Source of the DNA: Actinospineispora eucalypti
GTDB lineage: Bacteria; Actinomycetota; Actinomycetes; Mycobacteriales; Pseudonocardiaceae
NCBI GenBank assembly: GCA_014208095.1
Contig: JACHMT010000001.1
Location: 62,001 to 126,000 of the forward strand
Direction: 5' to 3'
Length of the DNA stretch: 64,000 bases
The position numbers were made by a program, and so were the translations under genes. Position 1 is the stretch's first letter. Every line of letters begins with the position of its first letter. Below the pieces are notes generated by a model. That model was not told where the DNA came from. It saw only the letters and a program-made list of their open reading frames with translations, and made no database searches. Shown here piece by piece: positions 34,353 to 41,380 of the stretch.

Positions 34353-35936
34353 GTGTTCTTCGGTTGCATCGGCCACCGACGCCCACAACGGGCTACGGCT
34401 GATCACCACCGTGGTCCGTCCCCGGCGCAGGTGGGCCACCCGGCGGGCGATACGCGCCTCGGTGTGCGCGTCCACCGCCGAGGTGGGCTCGTCCAGCACC
34501 AGTACATCCGGATCCGCCGTCAGCGCCCTGGCCAGCATCAACCGCTGACGCTGGCCACCGGACAGCTGCCGGCCGCGCTCGATCAGCTTCTCCTCCAGGC
34601 CGTCGGGCAACCCGGCAACCACGTCCGAGGCGTCGGCCGCCCAGAGCGCTTCGTCCAGGCTCACCCGCGAACCGAGCCGCACCTCGTTGCGCAGCCGGCC
34701 GGAGAACAGCACATCCTGGTTGTGCGCCACCAGGATCCGGCGCCGCACCTCGGCCAGGTCGGCCTCGCGCAGCGGCAGTCCGCCGTGGATGGCCACCTCG
34801 GAGTCGGTGTAGCGGCCCAGCCGGTCGGCCAACTCCTCGGCCGAACCGTTCGTGCGCACCACGGTCAGCGCGCCCGGCGCGCAGCGCAGCCCGCTCTCCG
34901 GGTCGTGCAGGCCCAGCGGGCCCACCGGCAGTGGGGACGGATGTTGCGGGCTGCTCAGCGTCGGTTCCAGGCTGAGCACCTTGATCACCCGGCCACCCGC
35001 GACCAGTGCCTCGCTGACCACGTGGGCCGCACTGGTCGCGGTGGACACCGGGATGACCAGGTACGCCGCCACCCCGTAGAACGCGACCAGTTCACCCACG
35101 CTCAGCTCCCCGGCCAGCACCAACCGGGCGCCGAGCCAGATCACCGCCACGGTGACCAGGCCGGGCAGGAACACCTCGATACCGGACAGCCAGGCGTCGA
35201 TCCGCCCGGCCGCCACGCCGGCGTGCCGCACCCGCTGGCTGGTCTCCGCGAACCGGTCGGCAAACCGCCGCTCGCCGCCAATGCCGCGCAGGATGCGCAG
35301 CCCGGAGACGATGTCGGCGGCGATGGTCGTCGCGTCGCCGACCCGTTCCCGGTGCTCCTCGGTCCGCCGACGAAGCGGGCCGAGCAGTGGTGCCAGGCCG
35401 GCGGTGGCGATCGGCACACCGATCAACACCACCGCCCCCAGCAACGGGCTGCGGGCCAACAACAGCGCGGCCACCAGCACGAACGCCAGGAGAGACCCGA
35501 CGGTACGACCGAGCACCTCGAATGCGCCGCCGATGGAGTAGACGTCGGTGGAACCGATGGCCACCACGTCGCCGGAGCGGATCTTGCGGGGCAGCGCGGC
35601 GCCCACCCGGGTGCCGTGCGCGAGAACCTCCCGCTGCACCCGGACCGCCGAGCGGATCCACAGCATGCCGGAGTGGTACTCGGCCAGCCCCAGGCTGATC
35701 ACCTGCACCACGCCGAGCAACACGATCACGGTGACCCAGGTGATCAGCGACCCGCCGAAACCCCACGCGCCCACGCCCAGCAGTTCGCCGAGGATGTCCT
35801 CTTCCGGCTCGCTCCCCGGACCGGCCTTCTGGCCGAGCGCGGCGTCGATCGCCTTACCGATGGCCAACGGCATCAGCGCGGCCGGCAGCGCGGCGAGCAC
35901 GCCGAACGCCATCGCGGTGGCCAGCGTGCCCGGCAT
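34350..35936 (-). CDS. ABC exporter half-transporter, subunit with degenerate Walker A and interrupted N-terminus
   Basis: 528 residues from ATG 35936: exporter membrane domain then a nucleotide-binding domain. The Walker A position reads VVRTNGSAEELADRLG, lacking the GxxGxGKS loop. The signature LSGGQRQR (about 460) and Walker B LVLDEPTSAVD (about 480) are intact; the H-loop is VVISRSPL without His. It complements the 32397 protein. Upstream and in the same frame is ATG 36011 (MTTFY), a TGA at 35994-35996, then 19 codons reading PTSLNTRSPLRLLLSLLRA that look like the family's N-terminal elbow helix. The natural start is thus probably 36011, with a nonsense codon in between. Confidence 0.82.
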   Translation of the reverse strand: MPGTLATAMAFGVLAALPAALMPLAIGKAIDAALGQKAGPGSEPEEDILGELLGVGAWGFGGSLITWVTVIVLLGVVQVISLGLAEYHSGMLWIRSAVRVQREVLAHGTRVGAALPRKIRSGDVVAIGSTDVYSIGGAFEVLGRTVGSLLAFVLVAALLLARSPLLGAVVLIGVPIATAGLAPLLGPLRRRTEEHRERVGDATTIAADIVSGLRILRGIGGERRFADRFAETSQRVRHAGVAAGRIDAWLSGIEVFLPGLVTVAVIWLGARLVLAGELSVGELVAFYGVAAYLVIPVSTATSAAHVVSEALVAGGRVIKVLSLEPTLSSPQHPSPLPVGPLGLHDPESGLRCAPGALTVVRTNGSAEELADRLGRYTDSEVAIHGGLPLREADLAEVRRRILVAHNQDVLFSGRLRNEVRLGSRVSLDEALWAADASDVVAGLPDGLEEKLIERGRQLSGGQRQRLMLARALTADPDVLVLDEPTSAVDAHTEARIARRVAHLRRGRTTVVISRSPLWASVADATEEH

Positions 35937-36037
35937 CGCGCGCAGCAGTGACAGCAGCAGCCGCAGCGGCGATCGGGTGTTCAGCGATGTGGGTCAATAG
36001 AAAGTGGTCATACCGCGAGGCTGCCAGAAGCTGACGA

Positions 36038-36556
36038 TCAACGCGACCGAGTTTCCGGCCCTCGGCGGCCGACCCGGCTGCGCGGCGGGGCCAGCGGTTC
36101 CTCGGCCAGCGCGGTGACCACCTCGGTCGCGGTGTGCTGGAAGATCACCGAGGAGCGGAAGCTGGCGATTTCCCGCCGCTTGCTCAGCCGGTCCAGCAGG
36201 AAAGCCTGCAGGTGCTCGACGTCGGCCACCGCCACGTGCAGCAGGAAGTCGTCGCCGCCGGCCAGCACGAACACCGCCAGCACCTCGGGCAGGCCGAGCA
36301 CCGAGTCGTGGAAGTCGTCGATCACGGCCCGGTTCAGCGGCCGCACCTGCACGGTGACCAGCGCCTGCACCCGCCGGCCGAGCGCGGGCAGGTCAACCCG
36401 GGCGGTGTAGCCCCGCAGCACGCCGCGCTGGCTCAGCAGGCGCACCCGTTCCAGGCAGGTGGACGGCGCCACACCGACGGCGCGAGCCAGCTCTCGGTTG
36501 GTCTGCCGGGCGTCGCGCTGGAGTTCGGCCACCAGCGCCGAATCAATGGCGTCCAT
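36038..36556 (-). CDS. Lrp/AsnC family transcriptional regulator
   Basis: 172 residues: an N-terminal helix-turn-helix (about 3-50: IDSALVAELQRDARQTNRELARAVGVAPSTCLERVRLL) and the RAM/AsnC ligand-binding domain (about 60-145: VTVQVRPLNRAVIDDFHDSVLGLPEVLAVFVLAGGDDFLLHVAV). ATG 36556 gives the canonical start. Divergent from the amino-acid dehydrogenase gene with 106 bases between starts, so it most likely controls that gene in response to a branched-chain or aromatic amino acid. Confidence 0.93.
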   Translation of the reverse strand: MDAIDSALVAELQRDARQTNRELARAVGVAPSTCLERVRLLSQRGVLRGYTARVDLPALGRRVQALVTVQVRPLNRAVIDDFHDSVLGLPEVLAVFVLAGGDDFLLHVAVADVEHLQAFLLDRLSKRREIASFRSSVIFQHTATEVVTALAEEPLAPPRSRVGRRGPETRSR

Positions 36557-36662
36557 GGCCAATATTCTCCCCTCCCGGCCGAATTTTGTTCGGACTCTGC
36601 GCCATCCGGCCGTCGTTCTTCCTAGTTTTTCGGTGTCGACGGGAACGCGGGAAGGGGACGAG

Positions 36663-37730
36663 ATGCTCGAGCACGACCAGGTGGTGCTGCGCCGGGGCGA
36701 GCGCTCCGGAATTCCGGTCATCGTGGCGATCCACTCCACCAGGCTCGGGCCGGCGATCGGCGGCTGCCGGCTGTGGCGCTACCCGGACTGGCGGGACGGG
36801 CTGGCCGACGCGCTCCGGCTCGCCGAGGGGATGACGATCAAGAACGCGGCGGCCGGGCTGCCCTGCGGCGGCGGCAAGACCGTGCTGGCCGTACCGCCGG
36901 ACCTGCCGCTCGGCCGGTCCGCGCGGGCCGACCTGCTGGCCGACGCCGGCGACCTGGTCGAGTCGCTGGGCGGCCGGTACATCGTCGGCCCGGACGTCGG
37001 CACCTCGCCGGACGACATGATCACGATCGGCGAGCGCACCGGCAACGTGTGGTGCCGGCCGGAGTCGTACGGCGGCAGCGGGGATTCCTCGCCGCACACC
37101 GCCGCCGGTGTGCTGGCCGCGCTGGATGCCACGCTGCGGCATCTGTACGGGCCCCTCAACGTTGCGTTTCCTGACGCAGAGCAAGGGGGTGGCGTGGCCG
37201 GGCGGCGGATCACGGTGGTCGGGCTCGGGCACGTCGGATCGCATCTGGCGCGTTCACTGGCCGGCGCGGGGGCCGAGCTGACGGTGACCGACGTCGATCC
37301 CGGCCGCCGGATGGTGGCCGCCGAGCTGGGCGCCCGCTGGGCGGACCCGGTGGATGCCCTCACTGCCGAGGCCGACGTGCTCGTCCCGGCCGCCCTTGGC
37401 GGGCAGCTGACCACGGACTTGGTTCCTCGGCTGCGGTGCCGCGCCATCGTCGGGCCGGCCAACAACCAGCTCGCCGCGGAGCAGGTGGCCGAACTGCTCC
37501 ACCGGCGGGGCATCACCTGGGTGCCGGACTACCTGGCCAGCGCGGGCGGCGTGGCCTACACGGTCGCCCGGGAGCTGCACGGAATGCTCCCACCCGACGC
37601 GGAACGCCAGGTCACCCAGATCGGCGCGCGCACCGCCACCCTGCTCGACGCCGCCGCCCGCGATGCCGTCTCCCCCCATAAGGCGGCGCTCCAAACGATC
37701 GCCAACCTCCTGGCCCCCACCCCGGCCTGA
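36663..37730 (+). CDS. Glu/Leu/Phe/Val dehydrogenase family (leucine/valine dehydrogenase-type)
   Basis: 355 residues. Oxidatively deaminates a hydrophobic amino acid to the 2-oxo acid with NAD+. Substrate-binding lysines are Lys60 (MTIKNAAAGLPCGGGK) and the catalytic-type Lys72 in GGGKTV. The Rossmann motif VVGLGHVGSHLA lies near 183. The length is typical of the octameric Leu/Val/Phe dehydrogenases, shorter than glutamate dehydrogenase. GGAAGGGGACGAG precedes ATG 36663. The divergent Lrp regulator points to amino-acid catabolism, for instance supply of branched-chain precursors. A GGCCACCC/GGGTGGCC inverted repeat at 37743-37784 may terminate it. Confidence 0.9.
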   Translation: MLEHDQVVLRRGERSGIPVIVAIHSTRLGPAIGGCRLWRYPDWRDGLADALRLAEGMTIKNAAAGLPCGGGKTVLAVPPDLPLGRSARADLLADAGDLVESLGGRYIVGPDVGTSPDDMITIGERTGNVWCRPESYGGSGDSSPHTAAGVLAALDATLRHLYGPLNVAFPDAEQGGGVAGRRITVVGLGHVGSHLARSLAGAGAELTVTDVDPGRRMVAAELGARWADPVDALTAEADVLVPAALGGQLTTDLVPRLRCRAIVGPANNQLAAEQVAELLHRRGITWVPDYLASAGGVAYTVARELHGMLPPDAERQVTQIGARTATLLDAAARDAVSPHKAALQTIANLLAPTPA

Positions 37731-37810
37731 CCCACCACCCAAGGCCACCCCGCCCCGAGTGGCCGGTCAGCGGCGAGGGTGGCCGGTGTGACCCGAATGC
37801 TGAGGGCTTC

Positions 37811-38284
37811 TTGCGGAGGGTTCGCGTAACGTGGGGGCGGCTAGCAAGATCGGTTTGGGAGGGGATCAACATTCGCGGTGCGTGGCTGACGGCGTTGTGC
37901 ATGGCGGCCGGAGCCGGTGCCGCCGCCCTGGTCGCCCCTCTCGCCTCGGCCGACTCGGCGAGCGAGTCGGCGGCCAACGAGCTCACGGTCACCGTCACCG
38001 GCAGCCCGGTCCCCGGCCAGAACGGAACCCACCGGCTGACCTGCGAGCCGGCCGGCGGTAACCACCCCGACCCGGCCGGCGCCTGCCGCATCCTGGCCGG
38101 GATGGCCGACCCGTTCGCCCCGGTACCGGCCAACCAGATGTGCACGCAGATCTACGGCGGCCCGGCCACCGCACAGGTCACCGGCCGCTGGCGAGGGCGC
38201 CCCGTGGACGCCGCGTTCCGCCGCACCGACGGCTGCCAGACCTCCCGCTGGGACAACCTGGCTCCCGTGCTACCCGCCCAGTAG
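37811..38284 (+). CDS. Secreted subtilisin-inhibitor-like (SSI) protease inhibitor
   Basis: Exported inhibitor of serine proteases. Four cysteines are spaced as in Streptomyces SSI (LTCEP, GACRIL, NQMCTQIY, DGCQT), and the DPFAPVPANQMC segment aligns with the reactive-site loop. The P1 position, Met73 in SSI (CPMVY), is Gln here (CTQIY). The signal peptide ends PLASA. The start is uncertain: TTG 37811 opens the frame, but a strong GGGAGGGG ribosome-binding site at 37857-37864 is placed for the ATT codon at 37871, which would give the clean signal peptide MRGAWLTALCMAAG. Confidence 0.82.
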   Translation: MRRVRVTWGRLARSVWEGINIRGAWLTALCMAAGAGAAALVAPLASADSASESAANELTVTVTGSPVPGQNGTHRLTCEPAGGNHPDPAGACRILAGMADPFAPVPANQMCTQIYGGPATAQVTGRWRGRPVDAAFRRTDGCQTSRWDNLAPVLPAQ

Positions 38285-38300
38285 GGCGCGGGCGGCGGCC
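38269..38300. repeat. 32-bp direct repeat, left copy
   Basis: Starts GCTACCCGCCCAGTAGGG and ends GGCGGCGGCC. It matches 39426-39457 at 31 of 32 positions. It overlaps the 3' end of the SSI gene. Read on the minus strand it also gives an AAARALL-G-stop tail like the C-terminus of the acyl-CoA synthetase at the other copy. Possible attachment-site half of a former insertion. Confidence 0.75.
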
Positions 38301-38331
38301 GAATCGGCGGACCTCGGTGGTACCTGGATGC

Positions 38332-38454
38332 GTGGCTGAAGAACCCGGGGATGCCGCCTACTACCAGCGCAAAGGCTTTCGCCGGGCGCGAGCGATCGAG
38401 GATCCGCCTGAGCGTCGCGGCGTTCTGTTCGGGCGCGAGATCACCACGTCGTAG
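38332..38454 (+). pseudogene. Possible C-terminal remnant of a GNAT acetyltransferase
   Basis: 40 codons with the tail-like sequence DAAYYQRKGFRRARAI ... VLFGREI, which resembles the final strand and helix of GNAT N-acetyltransferases (a Y-x-x-x-GF motif). Nothing of the acetyl-CoA-binding part precedes it; immediately upstream is the 32-bp repeat. Likely a decayed fragment. It overlaps a small open frame on the other strand. Confidence 0.4.
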
Positions 38455-38621
38455 CCGAGCCCACCGCCGGCATCGCGAGCCAATGGTTGCACCTTCGACC
38501 GACGCAGATTGCGGTTGCCGCGCCGGCACGCGCGCAGGTACTCCCAGTCCGCCGAGCCCAGCCACACCAGACCGCCCGCGACGACACCACCGATGAAGCC
38601 ACCCAGTAGAAACTCCGGCAT
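38361..38621 (-). CDS. Small hypothetical protein divergent from the GntR gene
   Basis: 86 codons. The first about 45 residues look protein-like, with one hydrophobic segment (LLGGFIGGVVAGGLVWLG) and a basic stretch. The rest is antisense to the GNAT remnant and may be read-through of decayed DNA. Its ATG touches the ATCTAGAT operator cluster, so it could be a target of the GntR regulator. Weak support. Confidence 0.35.
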   Translation of the reverse strand: MPEFLLGGFIGGVVAGGLVWLGSADWEYLRACRRGNRNLRRSKVQPLARDAGGGLGYDVVISRPNRTPRRSGGSSIARARRKPLRW

Positions 38622-38687
38622 GGTTATCTAGATTACCAGTTATCTAGATAACGTTGGTCGTTCCGGGCAACGAGTGTCTAGATAGCC
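38622..38687. promoter_or_regulatory. ATCTAGAT operator cluster between the small gene and the GntR gene
   Basis: Perfect palindrome GTTATCTAGATAAC at 38639-38652, a near-palindrome GGTTATCTAGATTACC at 38622-38637 on its left, and a partial copy TGTCTAGATAG at 38675-38685 just before the GntR ATG. These are likely self-regulatory sites of the GntR-UTRA protein at 38695, affecting both divergent genes. Confidence 0.75.
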
Positions 38688-38694
38688 TCGGTCA

Positions 38695-39441
38695 ATGCCG
38701 CGAACCAGACCGTGGGTCCGTATCGCCGAGGACCTACGCAGCGCTATCGCCGCCGGCCAGTACCGGCCCGGCGACTCGCTGCCCACCGCGCGCGAGTTGA
38801 TGGACCGCTGGGGAGTCGCCCGGCAGACGGTGCAGAACGCAGTCGACCAGCTCAGGGCCGAGGGGCTGGTGGCCAGCCGGCCCGGGCTGGGTTGGTACGT
38901 CGCCGACCGTCCGCTGGTCCGCCGGCTGGCGAGGAATCGACTGGCCCGGGCCGAACGCGACGCCGGCCGCGGTGCGTTTCTCAGTGATGCGGCCGAGGGC
39001 GGTTGGCGAGCCGAGGTAAGCGTCGAGGTGAGCCAGCAGCCCGCGGACGACCGCATCCGGATCCTTCTCGAACTGGAAAACGACGCCCCGGTGGTGGTCC
39101 GGTCCCGGCAGATGCGCGCCGATGACCAGGTGGTTCAGCTCGCTACGTCGTACCTGCCGGCGTCGATCGCATCGGGTACCGCGATCGAGCGGCCGGATAC
39201 CGGCACCGGTGGGGTGTACGGCCGACTGGAGGAGCTCGGACACCGGCTGACCCATTTCGAGGAGGCGGTGCGCGCCCGCCCGCCCCGGCCGGACGAGGCC
39301 GCCAGCCTGGGTATCCCGTACGGCTACCCGGTGCTTGCGGTGACCCGCGTGGCGTTCAGCGGGGACCGGCCGGTGGAGGTCAATGACATGGTGATGGCCG
39401 GAAACCGGTATGAGCTGATCTACCAGCTACCCGCGCAGTAG
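38695..39441 (+). CDS. GntR family regulator with UTRA domain
   Basis: 248 residues. N-terminal winged helix (about 5-70: WVRIAEDLRSAIAAGQYRPGDSLPTARELMDRWGVARQTVQNAVDQLRAEGLV), then a UTRA/HutC-type effector domain (about 95-240: RSRQMRADDQVVQLATSYLP, PYGYPVLAVTRVAF). A cluster of ATCTAGAT palindromes precedes the start. It is convergent with the acyl-CoA synthetase, and the two genes overlap by 15 bases. It is the only intact gene inside a segment bounded by 32-bp direct repeats. Confidence 0.9.
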   Translation: MPRTRPWVRIAEDLRSAIAAGQYRPGDSLPTARELMDRWGVARQTVQNAVDQLRAEGLVASRPGLGWYVADRPLVRRLARNRLARAERDAGRGAFLSDAAEGGWRAEVSVEVSQQPADDRIRILLELENDAPVVVRSRQMRADDQVVQLATSYLPASIASGTAIERPDTGTGGVYGRLEELGHRLTHFEEAVRARPPRPDEAASLGIPYGYPVLAVTRVAFSGDRPVEVNDMVMAGNRYELIYQLPAQ

Positions 39442-39457
39442 GGCGCGGGCGGCGGCC
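39426..39457. repeat. 32-bp direct repeat, right copy
   Basis: Partner of 38269-38300 with one mismatch. Here it encodes the genuine C-terminus (AAARALLRG-stop) of the acyl-CoA synthetase on the minus strand. An insertion at the 3' end of a gene that restores the gene on one side and leaves a tail copy on the other is the normal outcome of site-specific integration. Confidence 0.75.
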
Positions 39458-41052
39458 CAGCGGTAGTCGGCCTTCCCGCTGGGGCTGCGCTGCACTCGGT
39501 CCACGAAGATGATCTCCTTGGGCAGCTTGTACCTGGCCAGCGTGGTCGCGCAGTTGGCGAGCAGGGCGTCGGCCGAAAGCGTGGCACCGGACCGAGGGGC
39601 GACGATGGCGACCACCTCGGCGCCCCACCGGGCGGACGGCCGGCCGCACACCACCGCGTCCGCGACGTCCGGGTGCCGCTTCACCGCCGCCTCCACCTCC
39701 TCGGCGAACACCTTCTCGCCGCCGCTGTTGATGGTCACCGAGTCGCGCCCGAGCAGCTCTACCCGGCCGTCCGCGAGCAGCCGGGCCCGGTCTCCGGGAA
39801 CGGACAGCCGCTCGCCGTTCACCACCGGGAAGGTGGCGGAGGTTTTCGCCTCGTCACCCAGGTAGCCCAGCGGCACCCGGCCCCGCGACGCCAGCCACCC
39901 GGTGCCCGGGTGTCCCGGTGCCAGGAACCCGGACCGGTCCTCGGTGAGCAGCACGGTCCGCGAGTCGGCGTGGAAGGACTTGTCCACCCCCTCGGCGGCG
40001 CCCTGGACCCCGGTCTCCGAGGAGCCGATGGTCTCCATCAGCCGCAGTCCGCCGATCAGTGAGGCCAACCCCTCCTTCACCGAGGGTTGCAGCGCGGCAC
40101 CGCCGCTGACCAGGAACTTCAGTGACGACACATCCCGGGGATGCCGGGCCAGCTCGTCCACCAGTGCGCGCCCGAAGGCGTCCCCCACGATGGACATCTG
40201 GGTGACCCGCTCACGGGCCACGGCGTCCCACACGCCGGCCGGGTCGAACCGGTGCACCTGGTCCGGGAACACCACGGTGTTGCCAGTGCACAGCGCGAGC
40301 AGCGCGCCCCACTGCGCGGCGCCGTGCATCAGCGGTGCGCACGGCAGCATCCGCCCCGCACGCGGGCCGATCGCGCCGACCACCTCGGCTACCGAGTCCC
40401 ACTCCCGCCCGGCCCGCCGGTTGACCAGGCCGACCCCGGTCACCGCCACGTCCGCCTGCCGCCACAGCACACACTTCGGCATCCCCGTTGTACCGCCGGT
40501 ATACAGAGCGTATACGTCATCCGGCGACGGCTCCGCCGGCACCGACGGGGGCACCGAGGCCAACGCCGACTCGTAGTCCACCGCGCCGGGCAGCAACGGC
40601 TCGCCGGAATCGTCCGCCACCTGCAACAACACCGGCCGTTCGGCCGACAGCCCGGCCAGCGCGGCGGCGAGCACGGGTGCGAACCGGGCGTGGTACTGGA
40701 TCGCCCTCGGCCGCGCATCGGCGAGCAGATAACGCAGCTCCTCGGGCACGTACCGGTAGTTCACGTTGAACGGCGCCACCCGGGCCAAATAGCCGCCGAG
40801 CATGCCCTCCAGGTACTCCGGCGAGTTGTACAGGTACTGCGCCAGGAAGTGCTGGCCGCTCTGGTGACCGGCCAGCGAGGCGCGCGGCGCGAAGCAGCCG
40901 AGACCGTGATCGTGCAGGTAGCGGGCCAGTCTTCGGCTCCGGTCCAACAGTGCCCGGTAGTCGGTCCGGCGGGCGCCGTGCACCACGGCCGGCCGATCGG
41001 GCACCGCCGTGGCGACCGCCTCGATGGTGGTGGCGAAGTTCAGCTCACTCAC
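39427..41052 (-). CDS. AMP-dependent acyl-CoA synthetase/ligase
   Basis: 541 residues of the adenylate-forming (ANL) superfamily: activates a carboxylic acid as acyl-AMP and then acyl-CoA. The phosphate-binding motif YTGGTTGMPK is at about 183-192, the A5-like region METIGSSETG near 345, and the C-terminal hinge and catalytic Lys in RYKLPKEIIFVDRVQRSPSGKADYRW. GTG 41052 (VSELNFATTIEAV) is preferred; an open frame continues to 41223 but passes through structured repeat copy 2 and reads as non-family sequence. Divergent from the aldehyde and alcohol dehydrogenases, suggesting a shared pathway from alcohol to acid to acyl-CoA. Confidence 0.88.
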   Translation of the reverse strand: MSELNFATTIEAVATAVPDRPAVVHGARRTDYRALLDRSRRLARYLHDHGLGCFAPRASLAGHQSGQHFLAQYLYNSPEYLEGMLGGYLARVAPFNVNYRYVPEELRYLLADARPRAIQYHARFAPVLAAALAGLSAERPVLLQVADDSGEPLLPGAVDYESALASVPPSVPAEPSPDDVYALYTGGTTGMPKCVLWRQADVAVTGVGLVNRRAGREWDSVAEVVGAIGPRAGRMLPCAPLMHGAAQWGALLALCTGNTVVFPDQVHRFDPAGVWDAVARERVTQMSIVGDAFGRALVDELARHPRDVSSLKFLVSGGAALQPSVKEGLASLIGGLRLMETIGSSETGVQGAAEGVDKSFHADSRTVLLTEDRSGFLAPGHPGTGWLASRGRVPLGYLGDEAKTSATFPVVNGERLSVPGDRARLLADGRVELLGRDSVTINSGGEKVFAEEVEAAVKRHPDVADAVVCGRPSARWGAEVVAIVAPRSGATLSADALLANCATTLARYKLPKEIIFVDRVQRSPSGKADYRWAAARALLRG

Positions 41053-41065
41053 CAGCGCAACACCA

Positions 41066-41237
41066 AGAGCGTCCGGCAGGTGAGGGATCCGGCTCGCGGC
41101 GCCCAGGCGAATGCCTCGCGGCGTTGTCGTCGGTCGACATAGCTCCGCTATGCCTCCCTCCGAGTTGGACACAGCCTTGCGATGCATCCACCTGGATCGC
41201 CGCTCCCTTATCGAATCCCTCACCTGCCGGACGCTCT
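41066..41237. repeat. Structured repeat element, copy 2 (minus orientation)
   Basis: Perfect 23-bp inverted arms (41066-41088 and 41215-41237). Inside, on the minus strand, are a further stem GCGGCG-AT-CCAGG pairing with CCTGG-GC-GCCGC, then the core shared with 20930-21091: GGATGCATCGCAAGGC, the hairpin CATAGC-GGA-GCTATG and CGACGACAACGCCGCGAGGC. The arm sequences are unrelated to copy 1. It lies in the 5' region of the acyl-CoA synthetase. Confidence 0.9.
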
Positions 41238-41250
41238 AAGGCGTGACGCC

Positions 41251-41298
41251 AGAGAACGCCGTTCTCTAATCTTCACGAAAAGCGTACTGCGCAGTACG
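41251..41298. promoter_or_regulatory. Two operator-like palindromes in the divergent synthetase/dehydrogenase promoter region
   Basis: AGAGAACG-C-CGTTCTCT at 41251-41267 and CGTACTGCGCAGTACG at 41283-41298 are perfect palindromes 15 bases apart, in the 328-base gap between the acyl-CoA synthetase and aldehyde dehydrogenase starts. They look like TetR-type operators; no such regulator is encoded next to them. Confidence 0.7.
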
Positions 41299-41380
41299 GT
41301 GTACGTGGATCGCAGTATATCGCCCAACACCAAATACTGTTAGGTTTATCCGAACGCGACCTCATTTCCGGGAGACAGCC

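Noticed and set aside
32676..35951. 1091-codon open frame on the plus strand
   Set aside because: Antisense to both ABC exporter genes, rich in Gln/His/Arg as expected for a shadow frame.
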